64,000 nt of DNA from Cronobacter condimenti 1330 (GCF_001277255.1 NZ_CP012264.1:3720001-3784000), one strand, 5' to 3'. Positions 1 to 8,658 are shown, counted from the stretch's first letter. Numbers and translations: made by a program. Notes: generated by a model not told the origin, from the sequence alone.

Positions 1-182
1 TTGTTATCCGCTGGCACCTCGATTGCGGACTGGTCGTTATCCCGAAATCGGTGACTCCATCGCGTATCGCGGAAAACTTCGACGTGTGGGATTTCCGTCT
101 GGATAAAGACGAGTTGAGTGAAATCGCGAAACTCGACCAGGGTAAACGCCTGGGCCCGGACCCGGATAACTTCGGCGGTTAA
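1..182 (+). CDS. dkgA: 2,5-diketo-D-gluconate reductase A, C-terminal part (partial)
   Basis: This is the 3' end of an aldo/keto reductase whose start lies outside the window; the frame is read from base 3 to a TAA at 180-182. The 59 visible residues contain the NADPH-binding 'VVIPKSVTPSRIAEN' segment and end in 'GPDPDNFGG', almost identical to E. coli DkgA (YqhE) as I remember it. DkgA is a cytosolic NADPH-dependent reductase of 2,5-diketo-gluconate and of methylglyoxal-type aldehydes. The next gene on the same strand is a DUF3828 protein; in E. coli the DUF3828 gene yqhG also follows dkgA. Only the partial length limits the call. Confidence 0.9.
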   Translation, partial: VIRWHLDCGLVVIPKSVTPSRIAENFDVWDFRLDKDELSEIAKLDQGKRLGPDPDNFGG

Positions 183-261
183 GCGCACCGCCTGTTGGCG
201 GCAAAAAGAAAAAACAGCATACTACGCAAGCCTGTTTACGGACGTTTGAGGACCAGTCCCA

Positions 262-771
262 ATGAAGCACCGCTTAGCGTTAGTTATGCTGTTTTTTTCC
301 GCCGGCGCGCTGGCGCAAGGGGCCGCGCAGACCCCGACGCAATTTCTGAAATCGCTTTACCAGAGCTACTCCGCTGGCAACGAACCGGTGGATTTTACAA
401 GCCAGGGTGAACAGCAGATCCTCTCCGATCGCCTGCTTAACCTGGTGGAAGAAGACACGCGCCTTGCGGGCGGTGAAGTCGGTTTTCTCGATTACGATCC
501 CATCTGCTATTGCCAGGACTGGGACGATCTCGCCGTCGATAAAATCAACGTGACCCACAGCGACGCCACGCACGCGAAAGCCACCATTACCTTCCGCCCG
601 TTCCGCAGCTCGCCGGATGCCACCACGCAGAGCTTCGCGCTTATCAACGAGAAAGGCCACTGGCGCATCGACGATATCATGAACGGCAACGGCAGCCTCT
701 ATCGGTCGTTGCAGGAGAGCAGCCAGCAGCTGCGCGCCGATAGCGCCAACAGCGATGCGGTTTCCCCCTGA
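262..771 (+). CDS. Secreted DUF3828 protein, short YqhG relative
   Basis: A 169-residue protein with an N-terminal signal peptide (hydrophobic residues 4-18, cleavage probably near the Ala-Gln-Gly at 18-20), so it is probably periplasmic. The body carries the DUF3828 pattern 'DYDPICYCQDWDDL' around residues 77-90 and 'GHWRIDDI' around 131-138. E. coli YqhG, also downstream of dkgA, appears to carry two such units; this protein has only one and is about half as long. The molecular function of the family is not known to me. A strong terminator follows directly. Confidence 0.75.
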   Translation: MKHRLALVMLFFSAGALAQGAAQTPTQFLKSLYQSYSAGNEPVDFTSQGEQQILSDRLLNLVEEDTRLAGGEVGFLDYDPICYCQDWDDLAVDKINVTHSDATHAKATITFRPFRSSPDATTQSFALINEKGHWRIDDIMNGNGSLYRSLQESSQQLRADSANSDAVSP

Positions 772-781
772 TTCGCCCCAT

Positions 782-814
782 AAAAAACGGCTTGCCCCTG
801 GCAAGCCGTTTTTT
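782..814. terminator. Bidirectional Rho-independent terminator
   Basis: An 8-bp stem CGGCTTGC/GCAAGCCG with a 5-base loop is flanked by A6 on the left and T6 on the right. It can end transcription of the DUF3828 gene from the left and the ABM-domain gene from the right. Confidence 0.85.
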
Positions 815-828
815 GCGTCAGCGCCGCG

Positions 829-1131
829 TTACTTCGCCTGACCGCCCGCGAGTTTATCCAGCACCATCACGTCTGAGGTTTCGATGTATTTCGGCAGCTC
901 AGAAAAGAGATGAATAATGTGCGCCGACTGCAGATGTTTTTGCAGCAGATCGCGGCTTTCCCACTCTTCCGTCCAGACAAAGCGGCGCGGGTTTTCACTG
1001 TCACGATTGAGCTGATAAATGATGCAGCCCTCTTCGGCGTGCGTCTTCTCGATAACGCCGCGGAACAGTTGCTCCAGCGTCTCTTCCTTGCCAGGCTTAC
1101 TGACGAAAATAGCCACTACCGGAACGGTCAT
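829..1131 (-). CDS. ABM-domain protein, putative quinol monooxygenase
   Basis: A 100-residue protein matching the antibiotic-biosynthesis-monooxygenase (ABM, dimeric alpha/beta barrel) family. Typical stretches are 'VPVVAIFVSKPGKEETLEQLFRG' split around residues 3-25, 'GCIIYQLNRD' near 35-44 and 'FVWTEEWESRDLLQKHLQS' near 51-69, as in YgiN-type proteins. Such proteins act on quinols or electrophilic small molecules, or only bind them, without a cofactor. The start has a clear GGAG ribosome site. It lies 62 bp downstream of a glutaredoxin gene on the same strand, so the two may be co-transcribed as a small redox or electrophile-stress unit (inference). Confidence 0.75.
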   Translation of the reverse strand: MTVPVVAIFVSKPGKEETLEQLFRGVIEKTHAEEGCIIYQLNRDSENPRRFVWTEEWESRDLLQKHLQSAHIIHLFSELPKYIETSDVMVLDKLAGGQAK

Positions 1132-1193
1132 GTTGTACTCCTGAAGTTATGTTTACAAAGAGAAGCGGCGCGCCAGAGCCCGTCGCGTGAGTC

Positions 1194-1829
1194 TTATTTC
1201 GCCTGCGCGCTTAGCAGCGCCACCTGAGTCTGTGCCGACACGCGCTCGATATACGCGCTCACCTGCGGGCCGAACGCCGCGCCTTTGACAATGGTGAGCG
1301 AGCGAAGCCACGGGAAGAGAATGAAATCAGTGGTGTCGATTTCCTGCCGTCCGGCTACCAGCGGCTCCAGCTCAGCGAGTTTGGCGTTAACCTGCGTCAG
1401 CAACACAGGTGTCTGCGCGCGTAGCGCATCCAGGTCGCCAAAGGCGTTTTGTTCACGCTCGGTATAGGCGCGGCGGGCTTGCGGCGTGGCGAGCTCAGCA
1501 AAATCCCCCTCGGTAAAGCGTGGAATAACCAGGTTAAAGAGCGGGGTGGAGACTGACTCACACCACGCCTGAATACGTTCATCCACCGGCGCGTCGGTCA
1601 CCCGCGGCCCGGTCAGCCCATCAACGTAGCGCACGATATCCATGCTCTCTGGCATATACGTGCCGTCCTCTTTTTCCAGAATCGGCACGACCTTGCGCCC
1701 CACCATGCGGGTCGGGGTTTCAGCATCGCCTTCCATGATGACTGACACCTCGAAAGGCAGCTTTTTCAGACCGAAAATCATCAGGGCGCGGACACAGAAC
1801 GGGCAGTGCTCGTAGATATGCAGCTTCAT
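1194..1829 (-). CDS. Glutaredoxin 2 (GrxB) family protein, divergent paralogue
   Basis: A 211-residue protein with a glutaredoxin fold followed by a GST-like alpha-helical C-terminal domain, the layout of GrxB. The active site is CPFC at residues 9-12 (E. coli GrxB has CPYC), and 'TRMVGRKVVPIL' plus 'YMPESMDIVRYVD' match the glutathione-binding region. The C-terminal half is clearly diverged from E. coli GrxB, so this is probably a paralogue rather than the syntenic grxB, which sits elsewhere in E. coli. The start was placed at 1829 because GGAG lies 7 bases upstream and the family begins at this Met; a longer in-frame start at 1877 adds an unlikely extension. It is divergent from a TetR gene with palindromes between them. 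Confidence 0.8.
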   Translation of the reverse strand: MKLHIYEHCPFCVRALMIFGLKKLPFEVSVIMEGDAETPTRMVGRKVVPILEKEDGTYMPESMDIVRYVDGLTGPRVTDAPVDERIQAWCESVSTPLFNLVIPRFTEGDFAELATPQARRAYTEREQNAFGDLDALRAQTPVLLTQVNAKLAELEPLVAGRQEIDTTDFILFPWLRSLTIVKGAAFGPQVSAYIERVSAQTQVALLSAQAK

Positions 1830-1884
1830 GCAATTCTCCATGAGGGGCGCGGCGACGGCAGCATTTATCGCTCGCAAAAAGTAC

Positions 1885-1914
1885 TACTGATGAGTAACAT
1901 TACTCGATAGTAAC
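1885..1914. promoter_or_regulatory. Candidate TetR operator, tandem palindromes
   Basis: Two overlapping inverted repeats are visible: GAGTAA-CA-TTACTC at 1892-1905 and TTACT-CGAT-AGTAA at 1900-1913, with a further ACTACT box just to the left. They lie between the grxB-like gene and the divergent TetR gene. Spacing and symmetry fit binding of two TetR dimers. This assignment is inferred from position and symmetry only. Confidence 0.5.
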
Positions 1915-2018
1915 ATAACGCGTTTGCGTGACAAGCGCGACGAAAAGCCCCGCCGCGATACCGTTACCGTCGGGCTTACAGTAAGCTGGCGCGTTTAGCC
2001 GCCTCAAGGAGAGATCAT

Positions 2019-2648
2019 TTGCGAAGTCATGCCGACCATCCGGAAAGCCAGAAGCCGAAACGAGGAGAAGCCACCCGGCGTCGGTTGTTAACACATGCCT
2101 GCGCCGAGTTCGCGCGGCTTGGTTATCACAGTACAAAAGTCAGCAACATCGTGAAGGCAAGCGGCCTGAGCCAGCCGACGTTCTATCTGTATTTTGAAAG
2201 CAAAGAGGCGGCCTATGACGAACTCGTGAGCGAGTTCCGCCTGCGCCTGGAGCGGCTTACCGAAACGCTGCTCATCCGCACCCGCGTCGAGGGCGAAGCG
2301 CTGGTGAAAAGTGTCCAACAGAGCTTTCTCAAGCTGCTGAATTTCCTTGCCGAAGATAAAGCGCTGACGGAAATTGGTTTTTTTCAGCCGCCAGGCTGTA
2401 CGCAAACGAAAGCGGCACTGGCGAGCTGGATTGCCAGTAATATTGCGAAGGAACAGGCGATAGGCATGTTTCGCTGTGATATAGACGCGCTGCATATGGC
2501 CCGCTGCTGCGTCGGCATGATAGACCAGATGGCGCGCGTCCCGTCGCACGAGGCCGAGCCGCAGGCGCTGGCGCTGGGCTGCGCGCAACTGCTGTGCGAA
2601 GGCATCTGGATGCGAAGCGACACCCAGGACAACGCCCCCGCCGTTTAG
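2019..2648 (+). CDS. TetR/AcrR family transcriptional regulator
   Basis: A 209-residue regulator with a typical TetR N-terminal helix-turn-helix ('RRRLLTHACAEFARLGY' then 'TKVSNIVKASGLSQPTFYLY', about residues 20-60) and a variable all-helical ligand domain. The start is TTG at 2019, supported by AAGGAGAG at 2006-2013. I cannot name the ligand. It is divergent from the glutaredoxin-2 paralogue, and tandem palindromes lie in the shared upstream region, so autoregulation and control of that redox pair are the likely roles (inference). Confidence 0.85.
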   Translation: MRSHADHPESQKPKRGEATRRRLLTHACAEFARLGYHSTKVSNIVKASGLSQPTFYLYFESKEAAYDELVSEFRLRLERLTETLLIRTRVEGEALVKSVQQSFLKLLNFLAEDKALTEIGFFQPPGCTQTKAALASWIASNIAKEQAIGMFRCDIDALHMARCCVGMIDQMARVPSHEAEPQALALGCAQLLCEGIWMRSDTQDNAPAV

Positions 2649-2898
2649 CCTCGCCATTTTCCCGCCTGTCACGTATACCTGACAAACCGCGCGCACAAAA
2701 CCGCAGCGCGATGATTGATAAGCCAAAAGCCATCGGCGAAGATACGGGTTGCCGCTTCGCTTATCGTCACGACCGTTTCCGTGTACCGCCGCCGTGCGGT
2801 GCCCTTTGCGAAACCAGATTTTACCCATTGCACGTAAAACACAGCGCATTAACTTAACGCGTTATCGCTTTCACACCCGCCAGCCAGAGGAATGGACG

Positions 2899-3846
2899 AT
2901 GCAACACCGTCTCACGATTAAAGATATTGCACGCTTAAGCGGCGTGGGGAAATCCACGGTCTCGCGCGTGCTGAATAATGAGAGCGGCGTCAGTGAACGC
3001 ACCCGTGAAAAGGTCGAGGCGGTGATGCGCCAGCACGGTTTCTCCCCTTCCCGCTCGGCGCGCGCGATGCGTGGACAGAGCGATAAAGTGGTGGCGATTA
3101 TGGTGACGCGTCTGGATTCGCTGTCGGAAAATCTGGCGGTACAGACGATGCTGCCAGCGCTTTATGAGCAGGGTTACGATCCTATCATGCTGGAGAGCCG
3201 TTTTTCTCCGGCGCTGGTGCAGGAGCATCTGGGCGTGCTGAGCCGCCGCCATATCGACGGCGTGATTTTGTTTGGCTTTACCGGCGTCAACGAGGCGCTG
3301 AGCGCTGCCTGGCAGACGTCGCTGGTGTTAATGGCGCGCGACGTGCCAGGCTTCGCGTCGGTCTGTTACGAGGACGACGGTGCGATACGTCTGCTGATGC
3401 AGCGTCTTTATGACAAGGGCCACCGGCACATCAGCTATCTTGGCGTGCCGCACAGCGATACCACAACCGGCAAGCGCCGTCACGAGGCGTACCTCGCCTT
3501 TTGCGAGGAGCATGCGTTGACACCGTGCGATACGCTGCCAGGACTTGCAATGAAACAGGGCTACGACCATGTCGCTGACGTGCTGCGTGATGAGACCACC
3601 GCCCTGGTCTGCGCCACGGATACCCTCGCCATCGGCGCCAGTAAATACCTCCAGCAACACCGCGGCGAGCCGGTTCAGCTGGCAAGCGTCGGCAACACAC
3701 CGCTGCTGAAATTCCTGCATCCTGAAGCGATCGCGGTCGATCCGGGGTATGGCGAAGCCGGTCGCGCCGCGGCAAAACAGCTTATCGATCAGATTACCCG
3801 TCGCGCCGATCCCTGCGAAATCGTGATCCCTGCCCATCTTGACTGA
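2899..3846 (+). CDS. treR: Trehalose operon repressor TreR
   Basis: A 315-residue LacI-family repressor. The N-terminal HTH 'LTIKDIARLSGVGKSTVSRVL' (residues about 4-24, written in two overlapping parts in the family profile) and the 'SRSARAMRG' hinge are nearly identical to E. coli TreR, and the periplasmic-binding-like core aligns end to end from memory. TreR represses treBC and is released by trehalose-6-phosphate. The ATG at 2899 matches the E. coli start; upstream in-frame codons would add 50 non-homologous residues. The gene is followed by the treB operator and then treB. Confidence 0.96.
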   Translation: MQHRLTIKDIARLSGVGKSTVSRVLNNESGVSERTREKVEAVMRQHGFSPSRSARAMRGQSDKVVAIMVTRLDSLSENLAVQTMLPALYEQGYDPIMLESRFSPALVQEHLGVLSRRHIDGVILFGFTGVNEALSAAWQTSLVLMARDVPGFASVCYEDDGAIRLLMQRLYDKGHRHISYLGVPHSDTTTGKRRHEAYLAFCEEHALTPCDTLPGLAMKQGYDHVADVLRDETTALVCATDTLAIGASKYLQQHRGEPVQLASVGNTPLLKFLHPEAIAVDPGYGEAGRAAAKQLIDQITRRADPCEIVIPAHLD

Positions 3847-3867
3847 ATTCACCCGCACCACGTTTAT

Positions 3868-3883
3868 TGTGATCGCGCTCTGT
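3868..3883 (+). promoter_or_regulatory. Possible CRP site upstream of treB
   Basis: TGTGA-TCGCGC-TCTGT resembles a CRP site with one good and one poor half. It lies just upstream of the TreR operator, where cAMP-CRP control of treBC is known in E. coli. The match is imperfect. Confidence 0.4.
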
Positions 3884-3886
3884 TTT

Positions 3887-3900
3887 CGGGAACGTTCCCG
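3887..3900. promoter_or_regulatory. TreR operator
   Basis: The perfect 14-bp palindrome CGGGAACGTTCCCG lies 80 bp before treB. It has the LacI/GalR-family form with a central ACGT and matches the known TreR target in E. coli as I recall it. Confidence 0.85.
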
Positions 3901-3980
3901 TTCACGCCCACACCGTTACTCGTTACTCTGCGCCACAGGCCATCCGCGCCTCATACCTACCTCTGCGACAGGGCTTCATC

Positions 3981-5399
3981 ATGAGCAAAGTAAACCAACA
4001 GGATATCGATAAACTGATAGAACTGGTGGGCGGCCGTGAGAATATCGCGACCGTCAGCCACTGTATTACCCGCCTGCGCTTTGTACTAAACCAGCCGTCT
4101 AATGCCGATCCGAAAGCCATCGAACAGCTGCCGATGGTAAAGGGCTGTTTTACCAACGCCGGGCAGTTTCAGGTGGTGATTGGCACCAACGTTGGCGATT
4201 ACTACCAGGCGCTTATCGCGACCAGCGGTCACAGTGCCGCGAGCAAAGATCAGGCGAAACTGGCCGCGCGCCAGAACATGAAATGGCATGAGCGACTTAT
4301 CTCCCACTTCGCCGAAATTTTCTTCCCGCTGCTACCCGCGCTGATTAGCGGCGGTCTGGTGCTCGGCTTTCGTAACGTCATTGGCGACGTGCCGATGCAC
4401 GACGGCAAAACGCTGGCGCAGATGTTCCCCGCGCTCAACACCGTTTATGACTTTTTATGGCTTATCGGCGAGGCGATTTTCTTCTACCTGCCGGTTGGGA
4501 TCTGCTGGTCGGCGGTGAAAAAAATGGGCGGCACGCCGATCCTCGGGATCGTGCTTGGCGTCACGCTGGTCTCGCCACAATTGATGAACGCGTATCTGCT
4601 CGGCCAGCAAACGCCGGAGGTATGGAATTTCGGGCTCTTTACCATCGCGAAGGTTGGCTATCAGGCGCAGGTGATCCCGGCGCTGCTGGCCGGTCTCGCG
4701 CTCGGCATGATTGAAATACGCCTCAAACGTCTGGTGCCGGATTACCTTTATCTGGTTGTGGTACCGGTCTGTTCGCTGCTGCTCGCCGTGTTTCTGGCGC
4801 ATGCGCTTATCGGCCCGTTCGGGCGTCTTATCGGCGACGGCGTGGCGTTCGGCGTTCGTCATCTGATGACCGGCCCCTTTGCACCCATCGGCGGCGCGCT
4901 GTTTGGCTTCCTCTACGCACCGCTGGTCATCACCGGCGTTCATCAGACCACACTTGCCGTTGATATGCAGATGATCCAGAGCATGGGCGGTACGCCGGTG
5001 TGGCCGATCATTGCGTTGTCGAACATTGCTCAGGGCTCGGCAGTAATGGGCATCATCATGACCAGCCGTAAACATAACGAACGTGAAATCTCCGTTCCGG
5101 CGGCCATTTCGGCCTATCTCGGCGTGACCGAGCCTGCCATGTACGGCATCAACATGAAATATCGCTTCCCAATGCTGTGCGGCATGGTGGGCGCGGGTCT
5201 TGCGGGGCTGTTGTGCGGCTTAAGCGGCGTGGTAGCGAACGGTATCGGCGTCGGCGGTCTGCCTGCCATTCTCTCTATCCAGCCCGACTACTGGGAAGTG
5301 TTCGGTATGGCGATGCTGGTGGCAATCATTGTTCCTTTCATCCTGACGACCTTCCTCTATAAGCGAAAATCTCGTCAGGGAACGTTATTAGTCGTCTAA
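3981..5399 (+). CDS. treB: PTS trehalose-specific EIIBC component TreB
   Basis: A 472-residue permease with an N-terminal EIIB domain (residues about 1-90) and a multi-spanning EIIC domain. The phosphorylated cysteine is C28 in 'IATVSHCITRLRF'. The EIIC signature region 'GVTEPAMYGIN' is present near residue 375. There is no EIIA domain, as expected for TreB, which receives phosphate from EIIA-Glc (Crr). It imports trehalose as trehalose-6-phosphate across the inner membrane. The start agrees with E. coli TreB. It is followed by treC after 60 bp, with a hairpin in the gap. Confidence 0.96.
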   Translation: MSKVNQQDIDKLIELVGGRENIATVSHCITRLRFVLNQPSNADPKAIEQLPMVKGCFTNAGQFQVVIGTNVGDYYQALIATSGHSAASKDQAKLAARQNMKWHERLISHFAEIFFPLLPALISGGLVLGFRNVIGDVPMHDGKTLAQMFPALNTVYDFLWLIGEAIFFYLPVGICWSAVKKMGGTPILGIVLGVTLVSPQLMNAYLLGQQTPEVWNFGLFTIAKVGYQAQVIPALLAGLALGMIEIRLKRLVPDYLYLVVVPVCSLLLAVFLAHALIGPFGRLIGDGVAFGVRHLMTGPFAPIGGALFGFLYAPLVITGVHQTTLAVDMQMIQSMGGTPVWPIIALSNIAQGSAVMGIIMTSRKHNEREISVPAAISAYLGVTEPAMYGINMKYRFPMLCGMVGAGLAGLLCGLSGVVANGIGVGGLPAILSIQPDYWEVFGMAMLVAIIVPFILTTFLYKRKSRQGTLLVV

Positions 5400-5414
5400 C
5401 TTTTAGGATGGTGC

Positions 5415-5436
5415 GGGGAGCGTTTCGGCGCTCCCC
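5415..5436 (+). repeat. Intercistronic hairpin between treB and treC
   Basis: GGGGAGCG and CGCTCCCC form an 8-bp perfect stem with a 6-base loop, without a following T run. It is more likely to shape mRNA stability within treBC than to terminate it. Confidence 0.5.
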
Positions 5437-5459
5437 TTCAGCAACAGCAGGAAGGCGTT

Positions 5460-7115
5460 ATGAATAAAACTTTGCCCTGGTGGCAAAACGGGGTCATTTA
5501 CCAGATCTACCCGAAGAGCTTTCAGGATACCTCCGGTAACGGCACCGGCGATCTGGCGGGCGTCATCCAGCGTCTCGATTATCTGCACACGCTCGGCATC
5601 GATGCCATCTGGCTTACGCCGTTTTATCTCTCGCCGCAGGTGGATAATGGCTATGACGTGGCGAACTACACCGCTATCGATCCGGCTTACGGTACGCTGG
5701 ATGAGTTCGACACGCTGGTGTCCGAGGCGCACGCCCGCGGTATTCGCGTGGTGCTGGACATGGTGTTTAATCATACCTCGACCCAGCACGCCTGGTTTCA
5801 TGACGCGCTGACGCGCGAGAGCGCGCACCGCAATTTCTACATCTGGCGCGACGGCACGCCTGAAGAAGCCCCAAATAACTGGCGATCGAAATTCGGGGGC
5901 AGTGCCTGGCGCTGGCACGCGGAGAGCGGCCAGTACTATTTGCACCTGTTTGCGCCTGAACAAGCGGATCTCAACTGGGAAAACCCGCAGGTGCGCGACG
6001 AGGTAAAAAAGGTCTGCGAATTCTGGGCCGATCGCGGCGTCGACGGTCTGCGACTGGATGTGATCAACCTGATTTCTAAAGATCAGGATTTCCCGGCAGA
6101 CGATCGGGGCGACGGACGACGGTTTTACACCGATGGCCCGCGTATTCACGACTATTTACAGGAGCTGAGCCGCGATGTGTTCGTGCCGCGCGGGCTGATG
6201 ACCGTTGGGGAAATGTCCTCGACAACGCTTGAAAACTGCCAGCGCTACGCCGCGCTGGAAGGCCATGAGCTGTCGATGACGTTTAATTTTCATCACCTGA
6301 AAGTGGATTACCCAAACGGGCAGAAATGGACGCTGGCGCAGCCTGATTTCGTCGCGCTCAAAGCGATTTTTAACCACTGGCAGCAGGGTATGCATAACGT
6401 GGCGTGGAACGCGCTGTTCTGGTGTAACCACGATCAGCCGCGCATCGTCTCGCGCTTCGGCGATGAAGGCGCGTTACGCGTGCCTGCCGCGAAGATGCTC
6501 GCGATGGTGCTGCACGGTATGCAGGGCACGCCCTATATCTATCAGGGTGAAGAGCTTGGCATGACCAACCCGCATTTTACCCGCATCGTTGACTATCGCG
6601 ATGTGGAGAGCCACAACATGTTCGCCGAACGGCGCGCGCAGGGTCAAAGCCCTGAAACGCTGCTTGCGATCCTCGCCAGCAAATCGCGTGACAACGGCCG
6701 CACACCGATGCAGTGGGATGACAGCGACAACGGCGGATTCACCACCGGCACGCCGTGGATCGGCCTTTGCGATAACTACCGCGAGATCAACGCCGCCCGC
6801 GCGCTTGAAGATCCGGATTCGGTCTTTTACGCCTACCAGAAGCTCATTGCGCTTCGCAAAGCACACCCGATTTTCACCTGGGGCGACTATCAGGATCTGC
6901 TCGCCGGGCACCCTTACCTGTGGTGCTATCGCCGTGAATGGCAGGGCCAGCAGATGGTCGTTGTGGCGAATCTTTCGCGTGAAGCGCACTGGTGCACGCC
7001 GGGCGACTTCACCGGCGAGTGGCAGACGCTGATGAGCAACTACCCCGATGCCGCCCCGGCGCCTGGCGAAATAAACCTGCGCCCGTTTGAAGCCGTCATC
7101 TGGCTGCAATCGTAA
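5460..7115 (+). CDS. treC: Trehalose-6-phosphate hydrolase TreC
   Basis: A 551-residue cytosolic GH13 alpha-glucosidase, the same length as E. coli TreC. It splits trehalose-6-phosphate, delivered by TreB, into glucose and glucose-6-phosphate. The GH13 catalytic residues are visible: nucleophile D200 in 'GLRLDVINLISKD', acid/base E251 in 'MTVGEMSS' and the third aspartate D325 in 'WCNHDQPR'. 'DMVFNHTS' near residues 100-107 is conserved region I. It is the last gene of treBC, induced when TreR is released. Confidence 0.96.
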   Translation: MNKTLPWWQNGVIYQIYPKSFQDTSGNGTGDLAGVIQRLDYLHTLGIDAIWLTPFYLSPQVDNGYDVANYTAIDPAYGTLDEFDTLVSEAHARGIRVVLDMVFNHTSTQHAWFHDALTRESAHRNFYIWRDGTPEEAPNNWRSKFGGSAWRWHAESGQYYLHLFAPEQADLNWENPQVRDEVKKVCEFWADRGVDGLRLDVINLISKDQDFPADDRGDGRRFYTDGPRIHDYLQELSRDVFVPRGLMTVGEMSSTTLENCQRYAALEGHELSMTFNFHHLKVDYPNGQKWTLAQPDFVALKAIFNHWQQGMHNVAWNALFWCNHDQPRIVSRFGDEGALRVPAAKMLAMVLHGMQGTPYIYQGEELGMTNPHFTRIVDYRDVESHNMFAERRAQGQSPETLLAILASKSRDNGRTPMQWDDSDNGGFTTGTPWIGLCDNYREINAARALEDPDSVFYAYQKLIALRKAHPIFTWGDYQDLLAGHPYLWCYRREWQGQQMVVVANLSREAHWCTPGDFTGEWQTLMSNYPDAAPAPGEINLRPFEAVIWLQS

Positions 7116-7120
7116 AGCTG

Positions 7121-7139
7121 GCCCGGCGCGCTGCCGGGC
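7121..7139. terminator. Hairpin between treC and the oxidoreductase gene
   Basis: GCCCGGC/GCCGGGC form a 7-bp stem directly after treC and just before the stop of the opposing gene. There is no T run, so termination efficiency is uncertain. Confidence 0.4.
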
Positions 7140-7143
7140 TACG

Positions 7144-7674
7144 TTAACCGATGAGCGCGTTGACGCGGCTTAACCACCCGGCAATACCGGCATCCAGGTC
7201 AGCGTCGCTCAGTACATGCGTCCCCTGGATAAGCGCCGGTTCCTGCCAGACCATACCGGTCATGTTAGCCATTGCATTGAACGGCAACCAAAACTCGTCT
7301 ATCGGGTAGCGGTTATAACCCTGCGGAGAATACGCCGCGGCGTTACCGCCGGTCGAGACCATCAGCATTAGCGGCTTGCCGTGCAGGCGGTCGCCGCCGC
7401 TGCCGTAGGCAAACCCGTGTTCCAGCACGTGATCCTGCCACTCTTTCAGAATCGCAGGCGCGCTGTACCACCAGAACGGAAACAGCATCACCACTGCATC
7501 ATGCGACAGCAGCAATGCCTGCTCGCGCTTCACGTCGATAGTAAAATCCGGGTATTCACGCATCAGTTCATGCACCGTCACCTGCGGCAGCGCCTTCAGC
7601 GCCTCGATGGCGGCATGGTTGACGCGGGATTTATCCGGATAACGATGGCCCGCCAGTACCAGTACTTTTTTCAT
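7144..7674 (-). CDS. NAD(P)H-dependent oxidoreductase, flavodoxin-2 fold
   Basis: A 176-residue protein of the flavodoxin-like NAD(P)H:quinone reductase family (KefF/KefG/MdaB-like). The FMN-binding features are 'VLVLAGHRYPDKSRVN' at the N-terminus, 'MLFPFWWYSAPAILKEWQD' near residues 66-84, and 'STGGNAAAYSPQGYNRYP' near 110-127. Such enzymes reduce quinones or electrophiles with two electrons, and some activate K+ efflux systems; no kef gene is nearby. The ATG at 7674 has a GAGGAGA ribosome site, which favours it over a longer in-frame start at 7761. It is divergent from a LysR gene that probably controls it (inference). Confidence 0.82.
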   Translation of the reverse strand: MKKVLVLAGHRYPDKSRVNHAAIEALKALPQVTVHELMREYPDFTIDVKREQALLLSHDAVVMLFPFWWYSAPAILKEWQDHVLEHGFAYGSGGDRLHGKPLMLMVSTGGNAAAYSPQGYNRYPIDEFWLPFNAMANMTGMVWQEPALIQGTHVLSDADLDAGIAGWLSRVNALIG

Positions 7675-7719
7675 TTCTGCTCTCCTCAACGATGATGTTG
7701 AGGTAATGTTGGCATGATG

Positions 7720-7732
7720 CAGGGTTAACCTG
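7720..7732. promoter_or_regulatory. Possible LysR operator
   Basis: CAGGGTTAACCTG is an imperfect inverted repeat in the 102-bp divergent promoter region between the oxidoreductase gene and the LysR gene. The call rests on position only. Confidence 0.25.
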
Positions 7733-7776
7733 TAGCGCGGTTCCGGGCATATCTGTTTCAACCAAAGGTATCAACC

Positions 7777-8658
7777 ATGACGCTTACTTCTGATGTGCAT
7801 CGCCTGCTGCCGGCCTTTCTGGCTGCCGCCCAGAGCCAGAGTTTTTCCGCCGCTGCGCGCCTTCTCGGCGTGACGCCAGCCGCCATCAGCAAAAGCGTGC
7901 GCCAGCTTGAGGCACGTCTCGGCCGCGTGCTGTTTCAGCGCAACACCCATTTTGTCGTGCTAACGGAAGAAGGCGCAGCGCTGCGCGACCAGGTCGCCCC
8001 GTTGTGGCACGCGCTCAATCAGGCACTGGAAAAACCCGCCGATGAGCCGCAGGGGCTGGTGCGCGTCAGCGTGATCCCGGGCTTTGGCCGCTACCGGCTG
8101 ATGCCGGAACTGCCCGCGTTTCAGGCGCGCTACCCGCGCGTGCGGCTGGATCTGGCGATGGATCCGCGCCGCGTAAATCTGATTGGCGAGCGGATCGACG
8201 TTGCTATCGGCCAGCGTACCGTGCAGGACAGCCGGGTCGTCACGCGTGAAATTCGTCCCATGCGCATGATGCTTGCCGCCTCGCCGGCTTATCTGGCGCG
8301 TTTTGGTACGCCAGAACAGCCGCAGGATCTGCTGCATCACCGCTGCCTGGTGCACCGTAATCCCGGCACCGGCAAACTGCAAAGCTGGCTGGCTGACGAA
8401 CTGGCGATGGAAGAGCAGCACGCGTTTCTTATCAGCACGTTTCCTGACGTACTGGTCGATGCCGCGCTGGCGGATATGGGCATTGTCTCGCTCGCCGACT
8501 GGTATCTGGCGCCGCCCCTTGCCGCAGGCCGTCTGGTGCCGCTGATGACTGCGCACTGGCCCGCGCCGCAGCCGCTCTGGGTAAAATACCCGCACCACCG
8601 GCTGGCACCGCGCGTGCGGGCATTTGTTGATTTTTTAACTGAAAAATTCACGGCGTAA
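7777..8658 (+). CDS. LysR family transcriptional regulator
   Basis: A 293-residue LysR regulator with the N-terminal winged HTH 'FLAAAQSQSFSAAARLLGVTPAAISKSVRQLEARLG' (roughly residues 10-45, seen as one continuous LysR HTH) and a substrate-binding domain from about residue 88. The inducer cannot be read from sequence. It is transcribed away from the flavodoxin-fold oxidoreductase gene; such pairs are commonly repressor or activator plus target, so regulation of that enzyme by an electrophile or quinone is a plausible inference. Confidence 0.85.
   Translation: MTLTSDVHRLLPAFLAAAQSQSFSAAARLLGVTPAAISKSVRQLEARLGRVLFQRNTHFVVLTEEGAALRDQVAPLWHALNQALEKPADEPQGLVRVSVIPGFGRYRLMPELPAFQARYPRVRLDLAMDPRRVNLIGERIDVAIGQRTVQDSRVVTREIRPMRMMLAASPAYLARFGTPEQPQDLLHHRCLVHRNPGTGKLQSWLADELAMEEQHAFLISTFPDVLVDAALADMGIVSLADWYLAPPLAAGRLVPLMTAHWPAPQPLWVKYPHHRLAPRVRAFVDFLTEKFTA

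Noticed and set aside
5403..6149. A 248-codon minus-strand frame inside treC
   Set aside because: It is the shadow of a well-conserved GH13 gene and has no independent support.
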